DNA of 64,000 nucleotides from Adhaeribacter soli (GTDB taxonomy: Bacteria > Bacteroidota > Bacteroidia > Cytophagales > Hymenobacteraceae), in assembly GCF_008727925.1 (NCBI RefSeq), contig NZ_VTWT01000002.1, forward strand, positions 372,001 to 436,000, in the 5' to 3' direction. Numbering within the stretch: position 1 is the first letter of the stretch; the number at the start of each line of letters is the position of its first letter. Positions 9,889 to 18,068 of the stretch are shown one piece after another. The notes below the pieces were generated by a model. It worked only from the letters and a program-made list of their open reading frames with translations, had not been told where the DNA came from and did not search any database. Both the position numbers and the translations under genes were made by a program.

Positions 9889-9920
9889 GTGCGGACAGGT
9901 CGCGACCTGTCCCTACAATC
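9889..9920. repeat. Repeat family I, copy 2 (short)
   Basis: The sequence GCGGACAGGTCGCGACCTGT is a palindrome-centred relative of the 9733 and 15189 units. It is preceded by two direct copies of CAGGAATGCGTG (near 9867 and 9880), a phrase also present at 51210. Confidence 0.55.
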
Positions 9921-9961
9921 AAAAAAATCACCGTTCAGACGAAATCCTTTTCCTCATCCTT

Positions 9962-9981
9962 CCTTAAAATCGTGTTCAAAC
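9962..9981. repeat. Repeat family C remnant forming the 3' end of the GH3 gene
   Basis: On the minus strand GTTTGAACACGATTTTAAGG matches the family C end GTCTGAACACGATTTTAAGG at 19 of 20 bases. The TGA inside it is the stop codon of the GH3 gene. Confidence 0.5.
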
Positions 9982-11469
9982 TTTCAGCAAACCTTCTGCT
10001 AAATTCCGGTCGTTGCTTAGGCGTGGTACTTTGTTTTGGCCGCCGAGCTTGCCTTGGCTTTGCATGTAACTTTGAAAGGCTGCCGGGGGTAAGGCGGTAA
10101 CTTTCAGGTTCTGCAGAATATTGCCTTTTATCAGGTCGTCGTAGTAGCTGTTCAGTTTGCAGAGTTGGGTGTTCAGTTCCTGTTCGAAGGCTTTCAAATC
10201 CGTTGGCTGGCTGGCAAACTCGATGAGCCATTCGTGGTACGACGGTTCGGTTTCGGTGCTGCTTATTTTTGGGGCTACAGTGAATTCGGCTACGGAAACT
10301 TCCGGGAAATGGCGCATGGTTTCGCGGAGAGCTTTCTCTACTTCTTCGCCAATTACGTGTTCGCCGAAAGCGGAAATAAAATGCTTGATACGACCGCTTA
10401 CAATTACTTTATACGGGTTTTTCGATACGAATTTTACGGTGTCGCCAAGGGAGTAACTCCAGAGACCGGCGTTGCTGCTTAGTACCAGCGCGTAATTCAC
10501 ACCCAACTCCACTTCGCCAATGGTTAAACGGGTCGGGTTTTCGTTGAAATATTCGCTGGCCGGGATGAATTCGTAGAAAATGCCGCTGTTGAGCAAAAGC
10601 AAAAGGCCGTTATCGTGCTGCGAATTCTGGTAGGCAAAAAAGCCTTCGGAAGCCGGAAACGTTTCGATGCTGTCTATTTTCTTTCCTACGCTCTGGAACA
10701 GCTTGGCTTTATAAGGTTCGAAGTTTACGCCGCCGTAAACGAAAAGCGAAAAATCTGGAAAAATATCCTTAATGGGTCTTCCGGTTCTGGCTGTAAGCTT
10801 ATCGAAATACATCTGGACCCAGGGCGGAATGCCGGAGATCAGGGTCATGCGCTGCGGCAGAGTTTCTTCCACCACTTTGTCGAGCTTCGTTTCCCAGTCT
10901 TCAATGCAATTGGTCTGGTAACTTGGCATCTGATTGGTGCGCAAATAACCCGGCACGTGGTGGTTTACAATGCCTGATAAGCGCCCGGTTTTTATGCCGC
11001 CTACTTCTTCCAGCACCGGACTTCCCGATAGAAAGATCAGTTTACCATCGAGGAACTGGCTGTTGCCGGTTTCGTGGATGTAGCTAAGCAGGGCATTTTT
11101 GGCGCCGTTGATGTGGTTCGGAATACTGGCCTTGGTAATGGGAATGTATTTGGTGCCCGACGTAGTGCCGGAAGTTTTGGCCAGATAGATTGGTTTACCG
11201 GACCAGAGAATATCCGGTTCGCCTTTCTTAACCCGATCGAAATACGGTTTCAGGCCTTCGTAGTCGCGCACGGGAACAGCCTTAACGTAATCGGCGTGCG
11301 ATTTTATTTTTGAGAATTGATGGTCTTTGCCGAAAACGGTACCGGCGGCTTGCTTTAAGATCTGCTGAAAAATAGCCTGTTGCGCTTTTTCCGGATGCTG
11401 TAGCCATTGCTGGTCGCGGGCGTGCGTGTAGGCGGCAAGCGGTTTACTTAGAGCGGCTTTAATTCCCAT
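9976..11469 (-). CDS. GH3-family adenylate-forming acyl-amido synthetase-like protein
   Basis: The 497-residue protein belongs to the GH3 family, relatives of plant auxin-conjugating enzymes that adenylate a carboxylic acid and join it to an amino group. The ATP-binding motif is clear at about 97-109 (AKTSGTTSGTKY). Further family signatures are LVYGGVNFEPY-like and SLGDTVKFVS segments, and ISAFGEHV near the C-terminal domain junction. It is cytosolic, without a signal peptide or membrane segments. Bacterial members are widespread in Cytophagales, but their substrates are mostly unknown, so no specific reaction is proposed. The stop codon falls inside a remnant of repeat family C. Confidence 0.88.
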   Translation of the reverse strand: MGIKAALSKPLAAYTHARDQQWLQHPEKAQQAIFQQILKQAAGTVFGKDHQFSKIKSHADYVKAVPVRDYEGLKPYFDRVKKGEPDILWSGKPIYLAKTSGTTSGTKYIPITKASIPNHINGAKNALLSYIHETGNSQFLDGKLIFLSGSPVLEEVGGIKTGRLSGIVNHHVPGYLRTNQMPSYQTNCIEDWETKLDKVVEETLPQRMTLISGIPPWVQMYFDKLTARTGRPIKDIFPDFSLFVYGGVNFEPYKAKLFQSVGKKIDSIETFPASEGFFAYQNSQHDNGLLLLLNSGIFYEFIPASEYFNENPTRLTIGEVELGVNYALVLSSNAGLWSYSLGDTVKFVSKNPYKVIVSGRIKHFISAFGEHVIGEEVEKALRETMRHFPEVSVAEFTVAPKISSTETEPSYHEWLIEFASQPTDLKAFEQELNTQLCKLNSYYDDLIKGNILQNLKVTALPPAAFQSYMQSQGKLGGQNKVPRLSNDRNLAEGLLKV

Positions 11470-11516
11470 CGGCAGTTATTTGAATGGTAAAGATACTGTT
11501 TTTGAGGGAACTTGCA

Positions 11517-12047
11517 GATTTGAAGATTTGAAGAATGAGGAATTTGAAGATTTGAAGATTTGGAGATTTGAAAATGAGAGAATGTAGGAATGGGGAAATT
11601 TGGCAATTTGACGATGGGGCTGATTATTCAATTATTAGGAAGTATTCAGAGGAACTTACCTGTACAAACTAGTACATAGTCAAGTTAATTTTTAGAAAGT
11701 GGGATTACAAATCCCACGGCTCGGTTAAGACGGGATCACAATTTCCGTTAAGCAATAGAAAGCATTCAGAGTAATTCACCTGTACGAAAATTATGATAGG
11801 AATTCCGGTTCCTGAAGTAGTTTAGAGTTTTCTCATTTATAAGTACCGGACATATTTACTTCTAACTACTTCGATTGTCCTGCTGTAGGTAATGCATAAG
11901 TCAATGCACAAAATTCACAAGATTCTTCCAGAATGACAGAAAAGAAATGGGTAGAGTTGGGTAAACTAAATTTATCTATTTACTCATCTTCACATTTACT
12001 CATACCTTCATTTTCAAATCTCCAAATTTTCAAATCTTCAAATCCGC
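11517..12047. repeat. Repeat-filled spacer: inverted simple repeats enclosing a family D remnant
   Basis: The left arm, 11517-11610, repeats GAAGATTTGAAGATTTG-type units. The right arm, about 12000-12045, reads CAAATCTCCAAATTTTCAAA and on, which is the inverse. A family D element (from 11671) sits between them. No coding sequence is visible in the 578-base gap. Confidence 0.65.
11671..11760. repeat. Repeat family D, copy 1 (decayed right end)
   Basis: It starts AGTACATAGTCAAGTTAATT, continues with the palindrome GTGGGATTACAAATCCCAC and the phrase CGGCTCGGTTAAGACGGGAT. It is the inverse of the block at 34349-34459 and related to 56663-56746. The opposite end is no longer recognisable. Confidence 0.7.
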
Positions 12048-12998
12048 TTACCTCCCGCATCTTGCTTTCAGCATGGGCTCCAGCCCTTTTTGGCCTTTGG
12101 CGATAGCGTTTCTCAGGAAGGTGCAGGCTTCTTGTTTTCGGTTAAGCTTAAACAGGATGTCGGTTTTAATGCGGTAGAATTCCAGGGTTTTGGGCTCCAG
12201 TGTCAGGGCTTTATCAATATCGGCCAAGCCCTGAACAGGTTGCTTTAGCGAGTCGGCGTACAGGATGGCCCGGTTGGAAAAGGCGCGCGCAAAACCCGGA
12301 TCCAGGGCAATGGCTTTATTAAAATCGGCCAGGGCTTTCTGGTGGTCCCGTTTCCACGACCAGGCATAACCCCGGTTCAGGTAAATACTGGGGTTCGTCG
12401 GATCGAGCTGCAGGGCTTTATTGCTGTCGTCTATGGAGCGGTCGAATTGCTGGGCCTGAATGTAATAATAGGCTCTTTGTTTGTAACCAAGTCCCTTGCC
12501 GTATTCCGGAAAACCCTGAACCAGTTGCGTACTTACATCGATCACGGCATCAGGGTCGTTTCGTCTTTCCAGAACGGGCAGCAACCGGGCCAGGCTTTTG
12601 GGTTCGGCTTGGCGGTTCTGGTCGCGCTCCCGGCCCAGGCGGTAGTATTTAACGGCTTCGGCGGCATTTTTATCAAAGGCATACCGGGTTAAATGACCGA
12701 AAGCAAAATAAACGTCCGGGCTTTTCGGGTTGAGCAGCCAGGCTTGGTTGAAGCGCTTCATGGCCGTTTTCGGGTCCTGGCGGAAGAACTCCTGCCAGCC
12801 CATTAAAACGTATTTCCGGGCCGCTGAATCGGCACTGCCGGTAAGCTTTATTTCTGCTTTTATGAAACGGGCGTCTGCTCTCCGCACAGACGCGGACTTC
12901 ACGCACTTGTCGCCGAACATGGGTTTCAGGTCGGAACATTGCCCAAAAACCTGCCACGAAAACAGAAGGGCAAAAATTAAAAGCAACAGCGGTTTCAT
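12048..12998 (-). CDS. Secreted tetratricopeptide-repeat protein
   Basis: The 316-residue product has a signal peptide (MKPLLLLIFALLFSWQVFGQ) and then tandem TPR helices from about residue 65 to the end. Typical TPR spacing is visible in AMKRFNQAWLLNPKSPDVYF, SNKALQLDPTNPSIYLNRGY, FNKAIALDPGFARAFSNRA and IDKALTLEPKTLEFYRIK. It is probably a periplasmic or outer-membrane-associated scaffold. Two cysteines soon after the signal peptide (QCSDLK and DKCVKS) could pair. No enzymatic domain is present. The gene stands alone on the minus strand. Confidence 0.85.
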   Translation of the reverse strand: MKPLLLLIFALLFSWQVFGQCSDLKPMFGDKCVKSASVRRADARFIKAEIKLTGSADSAARKYVLMGWQEFFRQDPKTAMKRFNQAWLLNPKSPDVYFAFGHLTRYAFDKNAAEAVKYYRLGRERDQNRQAEPKSLARLLPVLERRNDPDAVIDVSTQLVQGFPEYGKGLGYKQRAYYYIQAQQFDRSIDDSNKALQLDPTNPSIYLNRGYAWSWKRDHQKALADFNKAIALDPGFARAFSNRAILYADSLKQPVQGLADIDKALTLEPKTLEFYRIKTDILFKLNRKQEACTFLRNAIAKGQKGLEPMLKARCGR

Positions 12999-13226
12999 AG
13001 GAATTCAAAAAGTAAGAAGTTGCTGAAAGGAAGGATTTAACAAATTGAAAAAGGTTAACCAAAACCACCGGCACTTAACTTCGTAAGCACAGCTTTCAGG
13101 AACAGATACGTAAATTTTATTTTTTCAGCCACGCGGCAAGCTGTCCTACATGGCCTGAAAGGAAAAAGTATTCGTACTGCCTGAAATTAAACTCATTTCT
13201 TCAACCAATTATTTTAAATAAAAGCT

Positions 13227-13667
13227 ATGGCAAAACACACCGGCTCGGCCATCTGGCACGGCGGCCTGAAAGAAGGCAAAGGAAACGTAAGTTCACAATC
13301 CGGGGCGCTGAACGCGGCTTATTCTTACCGCACGCGCTTCGAAGACGATCTTTCGGGAACGAACCCGGAAGAACTGATCGGCGCGGCGCTGGCGGGTTGC
13401 TTTTCCATGTTCCTGAGCAGCCTGGTAGAAAAGCACGGCCACAAACCAAAGCACATCCAGACCGATGCGCACGTAACGCTAACCGTGGGAGAAAACGGCC
13501 CGACCATTACTCACATAGAATTGAAAACGGAAGCCGCAATCAAGGATATTGAAGAGAACGATTTTCAAAAACATGTGCAGGAAGCAAAAGCCAATTGCCC
13601 GGTAAGCAAAGCCCTGGCAGGAGGACCGGAAATTACCGTTTCGGCTGTGCTCCGCGACGAAGATTAA
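13227..13667 (+). CDS. osmC: OsmC-family peroxide reductase
   Basis: This 146-residue OsmC/Ohr-type thiol peroxidase reduces organic hydroperoxides in the cytosol. Both redox cysteines are present: C58 in GAALAGCFSMFL and C124 in KANCPVSKAL. The N-terminal HTGSAIWHGGLKEGKG and the segment LSGTNPEELIGAAL are typical of the OsmC rather than the Ohr branch. The start is ATG at 13227 after an A+T-rich leader. A hairpin terminator follows. The gene appears monocistronic. Confidence 0.93.
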   Translation: MAKHTGSAIWHGGLKEGKGNVSSQSGALNAAYSYRTRFEDDLSGTNPEELIGAALAGCFSMFLSSLVEKHGHKPKHIQTDAHVTLTVGENGPTITHIELKTEAAIKDIEENDFQKHVQEAKANCPVSKALAGGPEITVSAVLRDED

Positions 13668-13698
13668 GAATGCTTCAGCCATGATCAAACAAAACCAG

Positions 13699-13730
13699 AC
13701 GGCAACTTATAAAAGTTGCCGTTAATTTTT
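13699..13730 (+). terminator. Terminator after osmC
   Basis: The perfect hairpin ACGGCAACTT / AAGTTGCCGT with a four-base loop is followed by TAATTTTT, about 30 bases past the stop codon. Confidence 0.8.
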
Positions 13731-13802
13731 CCTACCTTGCGTCTTAATTCAATCAGGCTGTTTTAATATATGAGGTCATTGCTGCGGGTCGGAATTCGTC
13801 CG

Positions 13803-14252
13803 ATGAAAAATGCGCGCATTTCGTTTAGCGTACAACTGGCGCTGGTGCTTTTCTGGCTGGTTTATGTAGGTTTTATGCTTTTCACCGAAAGCGCCACCAA
13901 CGACCGCAACTTCCTCCATTATGTTTTCCTGGCGCTCACGCTGCTTTACCTGGTCTACATCCTGGCCCAGAACACTTCTATTTTCGGTTTGCAGTCTTAC
14001 CTGGAAATTACGCCGGCTTACATTGTTCAGAAAAAGGGCCATTTCCGGCCGAAGCTGGTTATTGCGTTCGAAGATGTGGCTAAAGTTCAGATCCTGCCGT
14101 TCCTGCTTCGCTTTACGCTGAAAAACGGGGAGGTAATAAATATGGACACTAAATCGATTAAACGGAGAAAGAATATTGCCCTGGTAAAAGAGAATCTGGA
14201 GCTTATGGCCGAGCGGCACCGTTTTGAGCTGCAGGACAATTTGATGCCCTAA
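13803..14252 (+). CDS. Small membrane protein with a PH-like C-terminal part, unknown function
   Basis: I favour the ATG at 13803 (MKNARISFSV, 149 residues); an in-frame ATG at 13770 would add 11 residues. A possible promoter element TACCTTGC lies near 13733. Two hydrophobic segments (about 10-25 and 38-56) are followed by a soluble part of about 85 residues with beta-strand alternation (LEITPAYIVQKK, KLVIAFEDVAKVQILP, LRFTLKNGEVINMD). This resembles bacterial membrane-anchored PH-like domains. I do not recognise a named family. It is followed 47 bases later by a very short membrane-protein gene and probably shares its transcript. Confidence 0.65.
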   Translation: MKNARISFSVQLALVLFWLVYVGFMLFTESATNDRNFLHYVFLALTLLYLVYILAQNTSIFGLQSYLEITPAYIVQKKGHFRPKLVIAFEDVAKVQILPFLLRFTLKNGEVINMDTKSIKRRKNIALVKENLELMAERHRFELQDNLMP

Positions 14253-14299
14253 GTTTCGTTTTACAGGCAGATCCATTAACTATTGAAAGCGGGGAAAGC

Positions 14300-14428
14300 A
14301 TGTCGAAATTTAAAGAACGCATGAAAAAGCTGGGACTAGCCGGTTTTATGTTTTTCTTCATTAAAGGACTGGTCTGGCTGTTCATTTTCTTCGGCGGCGC
14401 CAAACTGTTTTCCGAACTTTTCGACTAA
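14300..14428 (+). CDS. 42-residue single-span membrane protein
   Basis: ATG at 14300 follows a purine-rich stretch (AAGCGGGGAAAGC) that could act as a ribosome binding site, unusually clear for this window. The product starts MSKFKERMKKLGLAG, a basic N-terminus, then has one strongly hydrophobic segment (FMFFFIKGLVWLFIFFGG) and ends AKLFSELFD. The layout suggests an inner-membrane peptide with a cytosolic N-terminus. It is transcribed after the PH-like membrane protein and before a terminator. I believe similar short genes occur in Cytophagales, but a database search would have to confirm this. Confidence 0.6.
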   Translation: MSKFKERMKKLGLAGFMFFFIKGLVWLFIFFGGAKLFSELFD

Positions 14429-14482
14429 ATTCATTTAGTGCTTTAATCACGCTACTTCTTCCTTTTTAAAGCTCAAGTCCTG

Positions 14483-14512
14483 AAGCCATCTTGCGATGGC
14501 TCCTTTTTTTTA
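14483..14512 (+). terminator. Terminator after the small membrane-protein pair
   Basis: The hairpin AGCCATC / GATGGCT with a TTGC loop is followed by CCTTTTTTTTATTT. Confidence 0.75.
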
Positions 14513-14593
14513 TTTATTTTTTCAGGATTTATGGCATAAAGCTTGTCTATTGCGTAGGGAGATAAATTTTTACGCAACACCAAACTTCGCACC

Positions 14594-15091
14594 ATGAAAA
14601 CACTTACGAAAAACCTGCTGCTCGCTTTTACCGGCGGCGCGCTGTTGCTCTCTTCCCCGCTGGCAATGGCGCAAGGAAACGGAAAAGGCCAGGAAAAAAA
14701 GGCCCAGAAAGAAGCTTACAAAGCAACCAAACAAAACGGCAAGGAAGGCAACGGAAAAGGCAAGAATAAATTTAAAGGGAAAGATAAAAGCGCCGTTAAG
14801 AAATTCCCGCACAGCAAACCATACAGCGTAAAAGTGCCACCGGGCCATTATCCGCCGGCAGGCCACTACCGCATCTGGTACCCGAACCGCCCGCCCGGAC
14901 ACCAGCCAGCCCCGGTTCGTAACGGCCTTCCGCCCAACGCCCCCTTAACCGACGGCGCCTTCATTTTGTACGGCGACCAGGGCTACGACACCCAATACGA
15001 CTGGCGCAAACACGAGCAGGAAAAACCTAAAACGGTGCCACGCGAAATCATCGACATTTTATTCCCGAACACCACCGTGCCGGCGCAGTAA
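14594..15091 (+). CDS. Secreted Lys/Gly-rich protein with PPGH motifs
   Basis: The 165-residue product has a signal peptide ending AMA|QGN near residue 26. A Lys/Gly/Asn-rich linker follows (about 27-70, with GNGKGK-type runs) that should be disordered and basic. A Pro-rich segment then reads KVPPGHYPPAGHYRIWYPNRPPGH, two PPGH units around an aromatic core. The C-terminal part ends REIIDILFPN. PPGH/P-rich segments followed by R-[IV]-W-[YF]-P occur in uncharacterised envelope proteins of several phyla. No function can be assigned. The gene stands alone between two terminators. Confidence 0.7.
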   Translation: MKTLTKNLLLAFTGGALLLSSPLAMAQGNGKGQEKKAQKEAYKATKQNGKEGNGKGKNKFKGKDKSAVKKFPHSKPYSVKVPPGHYPPAGHYRIWYPNRPPGHQPAPVRNGLPPNAPLTDGAFILYGDQGYDTQYDWRKHEQEKPKTVPREIIDILFPNTTVPAQ

Positions 15092-15188
15092 ATTTGTCTG
15101 AACTATGATTTTTGGGATTTTTATGATTTACAAGATTTCAGAATTTGGAAATTTTAAAATTTGAGGATAAGCGACTTTGAAGATTCTC

Positions 15189-15228
15189 GTGTACGGACAG
15201 GGCTTGACCTGTCCCCACGTTATTGCGA
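15189..15228. repeat. Repeat family I, copy 3
   Basis: GTACGGACAGGGCTTGACCT and the following GTCCCCACGTTATTGCGA are the inverse of the unit at 9733-9775, matching over about 40 bases. Confidence 0.7.
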
Positions 15229-15237
15229 CAATAAACA

Positions 15238-15278
15238 AAAACGCTATACTTTCCACCCGAAAAGTATAGCGTTTTTTA
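15238..15278. terminator. Bidirectional terminator between the PPGH protein and dnaA
   Basis: AAACGCTATACTTT pairs with AAAGTATAGCGTTT around a nine-base loop, with A and T runs on both sides, so it can stop transcription from either direction. Confidence 0.85.
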
Positions 15279-15289
15279 TTTTGTCGAAC

Positions 15290-15330
15290 CTACGAAAATT
15301 CGAACAATCGAAAATTCGAACTTACGAATT
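15290..15330. repeat. Simple repeats touching the dnaA stop codon
   Basis: Units of the type GAACCTACGAAAATTCGAAC recur about every 10-12 bases and run into the last codons of dnaA. Similar units, inverted, lie before the 5'-nucleotidase gene at 17783-17860. Confidence 0.55.
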
Positions 15331-16752
15331 TTTCGATTTGAATTTCTTCTGCAATTCCTGAATAGAAGCCTTGAATTTCTTATCCGTATCGATCAGATCC
15401 GAAACGGTTTGCACCGAGTGGATTACCGTACTGTGGTCGCGGCCGCCGAAATGGTAACCGATAGACTTGAGCGAATGACTGGTGTACTCTTTGGCAAAAT
15501 ACATAGCCACCTGGCGCGCGGTAACGATCTCCTTCTTCCTGGTTTTGGCTTTCAGCGAATCTAAGGTAACGTTGAAATATTCGGCAACCGTTTTCTGAAT
15601 GAAATCGAGATTTACTTCCGTTTCTACGTCTTCAATAATGTGCTTCAGCGCGTTCTTGGCCAGCTCCAGGTCAATCTCTTTCCGGTTCAAACTCGACTGC
15701 GCAATTAAAGAAATAAGCACGCCTTCCAGTTCCCGCACGTTGGTATCTACGCTGTAGGCAAGGTACTCGATTACGTTCTCCGGAATATCGATGCCGTCGC
15801 TCTGCATCTTCTTCTGGATAATGGCCATCCGGGTTTCGAAATCCGGACTTTGCAGGTCGGCGGTTAAGCCCCATTTGAAACGGGAAAGCAAACGTTCTTC
15901 CAGACCTTTCAGGTCGCGCGGCGGACAATCGGAAGTCATGATAATTTGCTTGCCGCTTTGGTGCAGGTGGTTGAAAATGTGGAAGAACATTTCCTGGGTT
16001 TTTTCCTTGCCGCTCAGGAATTGTACGTCGTCGATGATCAGGATATCTACCAGCAAATAGAAGTTGGCGAAGTCCTGCATGCTGTTCGTTTTCACCGATT
16101 CCACGAACTGGTTCACGAACTTTTCGGAAGAAACGTAAAGCACGAATTTTTCCGGCGCGTGGCTCTTAATGTGGTTTCCGATTGCCTGCACCAAATGCGT
16201 TTTACCAAGCCCTACCCCACCGTAAACCATCAGCGGGTTAAAGGAAGTGGTGCCCGGCTTATTCGCCACCGCATAACCGGCCGAACGGGCCAGACGGTTG
16301 CAGTCGCCTTCGATGTAGTTTTCGAAAACGTAGCTCGGGTTCAGTTGGGAATTAAGATAGTTGCGGTCGATGGTTTTCGACTCGAACGGATTGCGGATAA
16401 CCTGCTGCTCGGGCTGGTAAGAATTTACCACGGCCTGCGGAATTTTCTTCGTAGGCAGGTTTACGGTTTGCGGTTTGTTGGCTGCGTTTCCGCGGTCTAC
16501 GATGATAGAATACTCCAGGCGGCCTTCGCTGCCCAGTTCCTGGAAGATCACCTTCTTCAGCAAACTTACATAATGCTCTTCCAGCCATTCATAAAAGAAC
16601 TGACTGGGCACCTGAATGGTAAGCACGTTGTTAACTAGCGACGTAGGTACAATGGGCTCGAACCACGTTTTGTAGCTCTGCTCCCCAATGCTCTCCCTGA
16701 TCACCTGCAAACAATTACCCCATACGGTAGTAGCGTCCTTTACCATCAACAT
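15322..16752 (-). CDS. dnaA: Chromosomal replication initiator DnaA
   Basis: This is the complete 476-residue AAA+ protein that opens the origin and starts replication. Domain I (about 1-85) binds helicase partners and a short linker follows. The AAA+ core has Walker A GGVGLGKTH (178-186) and Walker B IIDDVQF (D241, D242). The C-terminal DnaA-box-binding domain carries the signature GGRDHSTVIHSVQT (about 436-449). ATG at 16752 gives MLMVKDATTV; the next ATG at 16746 is an equally plausible start. I saw no DnaA boxes in the flanking spacers, so the origin is probably not here. Short simple repeats lie just past the stop codon. Confidence 0.98.
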   Translation of the reverse strand: MLMVKDATTVWGNCLQVIRESIGEQSYKTWFEPIVPTSLVNNVLTIQVPSQFFYEWLEEHYVSLLKKVIFQELGSEGRLEYSIIVDRGNAANKPQTVNLPTKKIPQAVVNSYQPEQQVIRNPFESKTIDRNYLNSQLNPSYVFENYIEGDCNRLARSAGYAVANKPGTTSFNPLMVYGGVGLGKTHLVQAIGNHIKSHAPEKFVLYVSSEKFVNQFVESVKTNSMQDFANFYLLVDILIIDDVQFLSGKEKTQEMFFHIFNHLHQSGKQIIMTSDCPPRDLKGLEERLLSRFKWGLTADLQSPDFETRMAIIQKKMQSDGIDIPENVIEYLAYSVDTNVRELEGVLISLIAQSSLNRKEIDLELAKNALKHIIEDVETEVNLDFIQKTVAEYFNVTLDSLKAKTRKKEIVTARQVAMYFAKEYTSHSLKSIGYHFGGRDHSTVIHSVQTVSDLIDTDKKFKASIQELQKKFKSKNS

Positions 16753-16845
16753 CGCTGCGTCTTCTTTCTTCTGATTGGAACTCCTTCGTAATTCGCCGAA
16801 GGACTACAAATTTGATCAATTAATTTTAAAGAAAAAATTTTTAGA

Positions 16846-17781
16846 TCACGAACTTATTACAGTGCGTTCATCTACAGGCAGAACGGCAGCTGCGTAGCCA
16901 TTTTTCCGTCCGTCGCGGCTGAATTCGAAGTCGATGCGGCCCAGGTTAATGCCGGCCCAGCCTACCTGATTAATCAGCGTTTCATTTCCGCCGGGGCTGA
17001 TAATGGTATCGGGTTTCTCTAAAAAAGTATGCGTGTGCCCGCCCAGGATCAGATCAATTCCGCCAACCTGCGCGGCCAGTTTCCGGTCGTCTACTTTATC
17101 CGTTTCGTATTTATAACCCAAGTGCGAAAGGCAGATCACCAGATTACATTCCTGTTCTTCCCGCAAGATCTTTACTATTTCCTTCGCTTTTTTCACCGGA
17201 TCGAGGTAAACGGTCTGGCCGATCATATTATCCGCTACCAACCCTTTCAGTTCAATTCCCAGGCCGAACACACCGATCTTCAGACCGTCTTTTTCAAACA
17301 CTTTATAAGGCTGAAATTTATCTTTCAGAATGGTATTGCTGAAGTCGTAATTGGCAGAAAGGAATGGAAAACCTGCGTGCGGCAATTGCTTTTGCAAACC
17401 TTCCAAGCCGTTGTCGAAATCGTGGTTGCCGAACGTGGCCGCATCGTAACCCATCATGGTCATGAGCTTGTATTCCAGTTCACCGCCGAAGAAATTAAAG
17501 TAAGGCGTGCCCTGAAAAATATCGCCGGAATCGAGCAGCAGCACATTCTTTTCTTTCGAACGGATCTCCTTTACCAAAGCCGCGCGCCGCGCCATGCCGC
17601 CCATGCCGCCGTTGCTCCGCCCGTCGTTCGGAAACGGATCGATGCGCGAGTGCATGTCGTTGGTGTGCAGAATTACCAGCTTCCTGGTTTTGCCTTTGGC
17701 TTCGCCTACGGAAGGCAGACCAAGCAAACCAAGACCGGCGGCACCCAACAGCGTATTGCGGAGGAAATCTCTTCTATTCAT
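16846..17781 (-). CDS. 5'-nucleotidase, metallophosphatase half
   Basis: This 311-residue protein holds only the N-terminal, metal-binding half of the UshA/5'-nucleotidase family. The dimetal motifs are HTNDMHSR (about 39), LDSGDIFQGT (about 83), GNHDFDNG (about 117), LSHLGY and GGHTHTF. The N-terminus reads MNRRDFLRNTLLGAAGLGLLG, a twin-arginine-like signal, so export to the periplasm is likely. The substrate-binding C-terminal half is encoded separately at 18638-19471, upstream on the same strand. The two parts probably act together on nucleotides. The split arrangement is common in Bacteroidota, but here a DUF559 cassette separates the two genes. Confidence 0.9.
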   Translation of the reverse strand: MNRRDFLRNTLLGAAGLGLLGLPSVGEAKGKTRKLVILHTNDMHSRIDPFPNDGRSNGGMGGMARRAALVKEIRSKEKNVLLLDSGDIFQGTPYFNFFGGELEYKLMTMMGYDAATFGNHDFDNGLEGLQKQLPHAGFPFLSANYDFSNTILKDKFQPYKVFEKDGLKIGVFGLGIELKGLVADNMIGQTVYLDPVKKAKEIVKILREEQECNLVICLSHLGYKYETDKVDDRKLAAQVGGIDLILGGHTHTFLEKPDTIISPGGNETLINQVGWAGINLGRIDFEFSRDGRKNGYAAAVLPVDERTVISS

Positions 17782-17782
17782 T

Positions 17783-17865
17783 TTCGTAGGTTCGAATTTT
17801 CGAATGTTCGTAGGTTCGTAGTTTGTAGGTTAGAATTTTCGTAGTTCGAATGTTCGACTTTAAGT
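17783..17865. repeat. Simple repeats before the metallophosphatase gene
   Basis: Repeated units such as GTAGGTTCGAATTTTCGAAT start directly next to the start codon at 17781. They are of the same kind as the units after dnaA. Confidence 0.55.
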
Positions 17866-17928
17866 TAAATTTTTTTCTCAAGTTTAAAAACTCTCCCTTA
17901 AGGCAAAGCCGGTTCATTCTTGCGGATT

Positions 17929-18019
17929 CTCCCCTTGAGCATTTAGAGGGGTGTGTACATCTGCGGATTTATCATCAAAGTGCTTACACCCCTATAATCC
18001 CCTTAAGGGGAGACTCTCG
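17929..18019. repeat. Palindromic repeat left of the DUF559 gene
   Basis: The unit runs from CTCCCCTTGAG to CCCCTTAAGGGGAG, with inner GGGGTGTGTACA and TTACACCCCT that can pair. Its ends match those of the unit at 18515-18605. Confidence 0.75.
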
Positions 18020-18068
18020 ATAAAGAGTGAAATATCTTTTTAAGCTTTTGTAAAGATGTTGCCCATAT

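Noticed and set aside
15946-16638. 230-residue plus-strand open frame within dnaA
   Set aside because: It is antisense to the AAA+ and N-terminal domains of dnaA and shows no protein-like pattern.
15290-16846. Replication origin next to dnaA
   Set aside because: I found no cluster of TTATCCACA-like boxes in either flanking spacer, and the short spacers hold only simple repeats.
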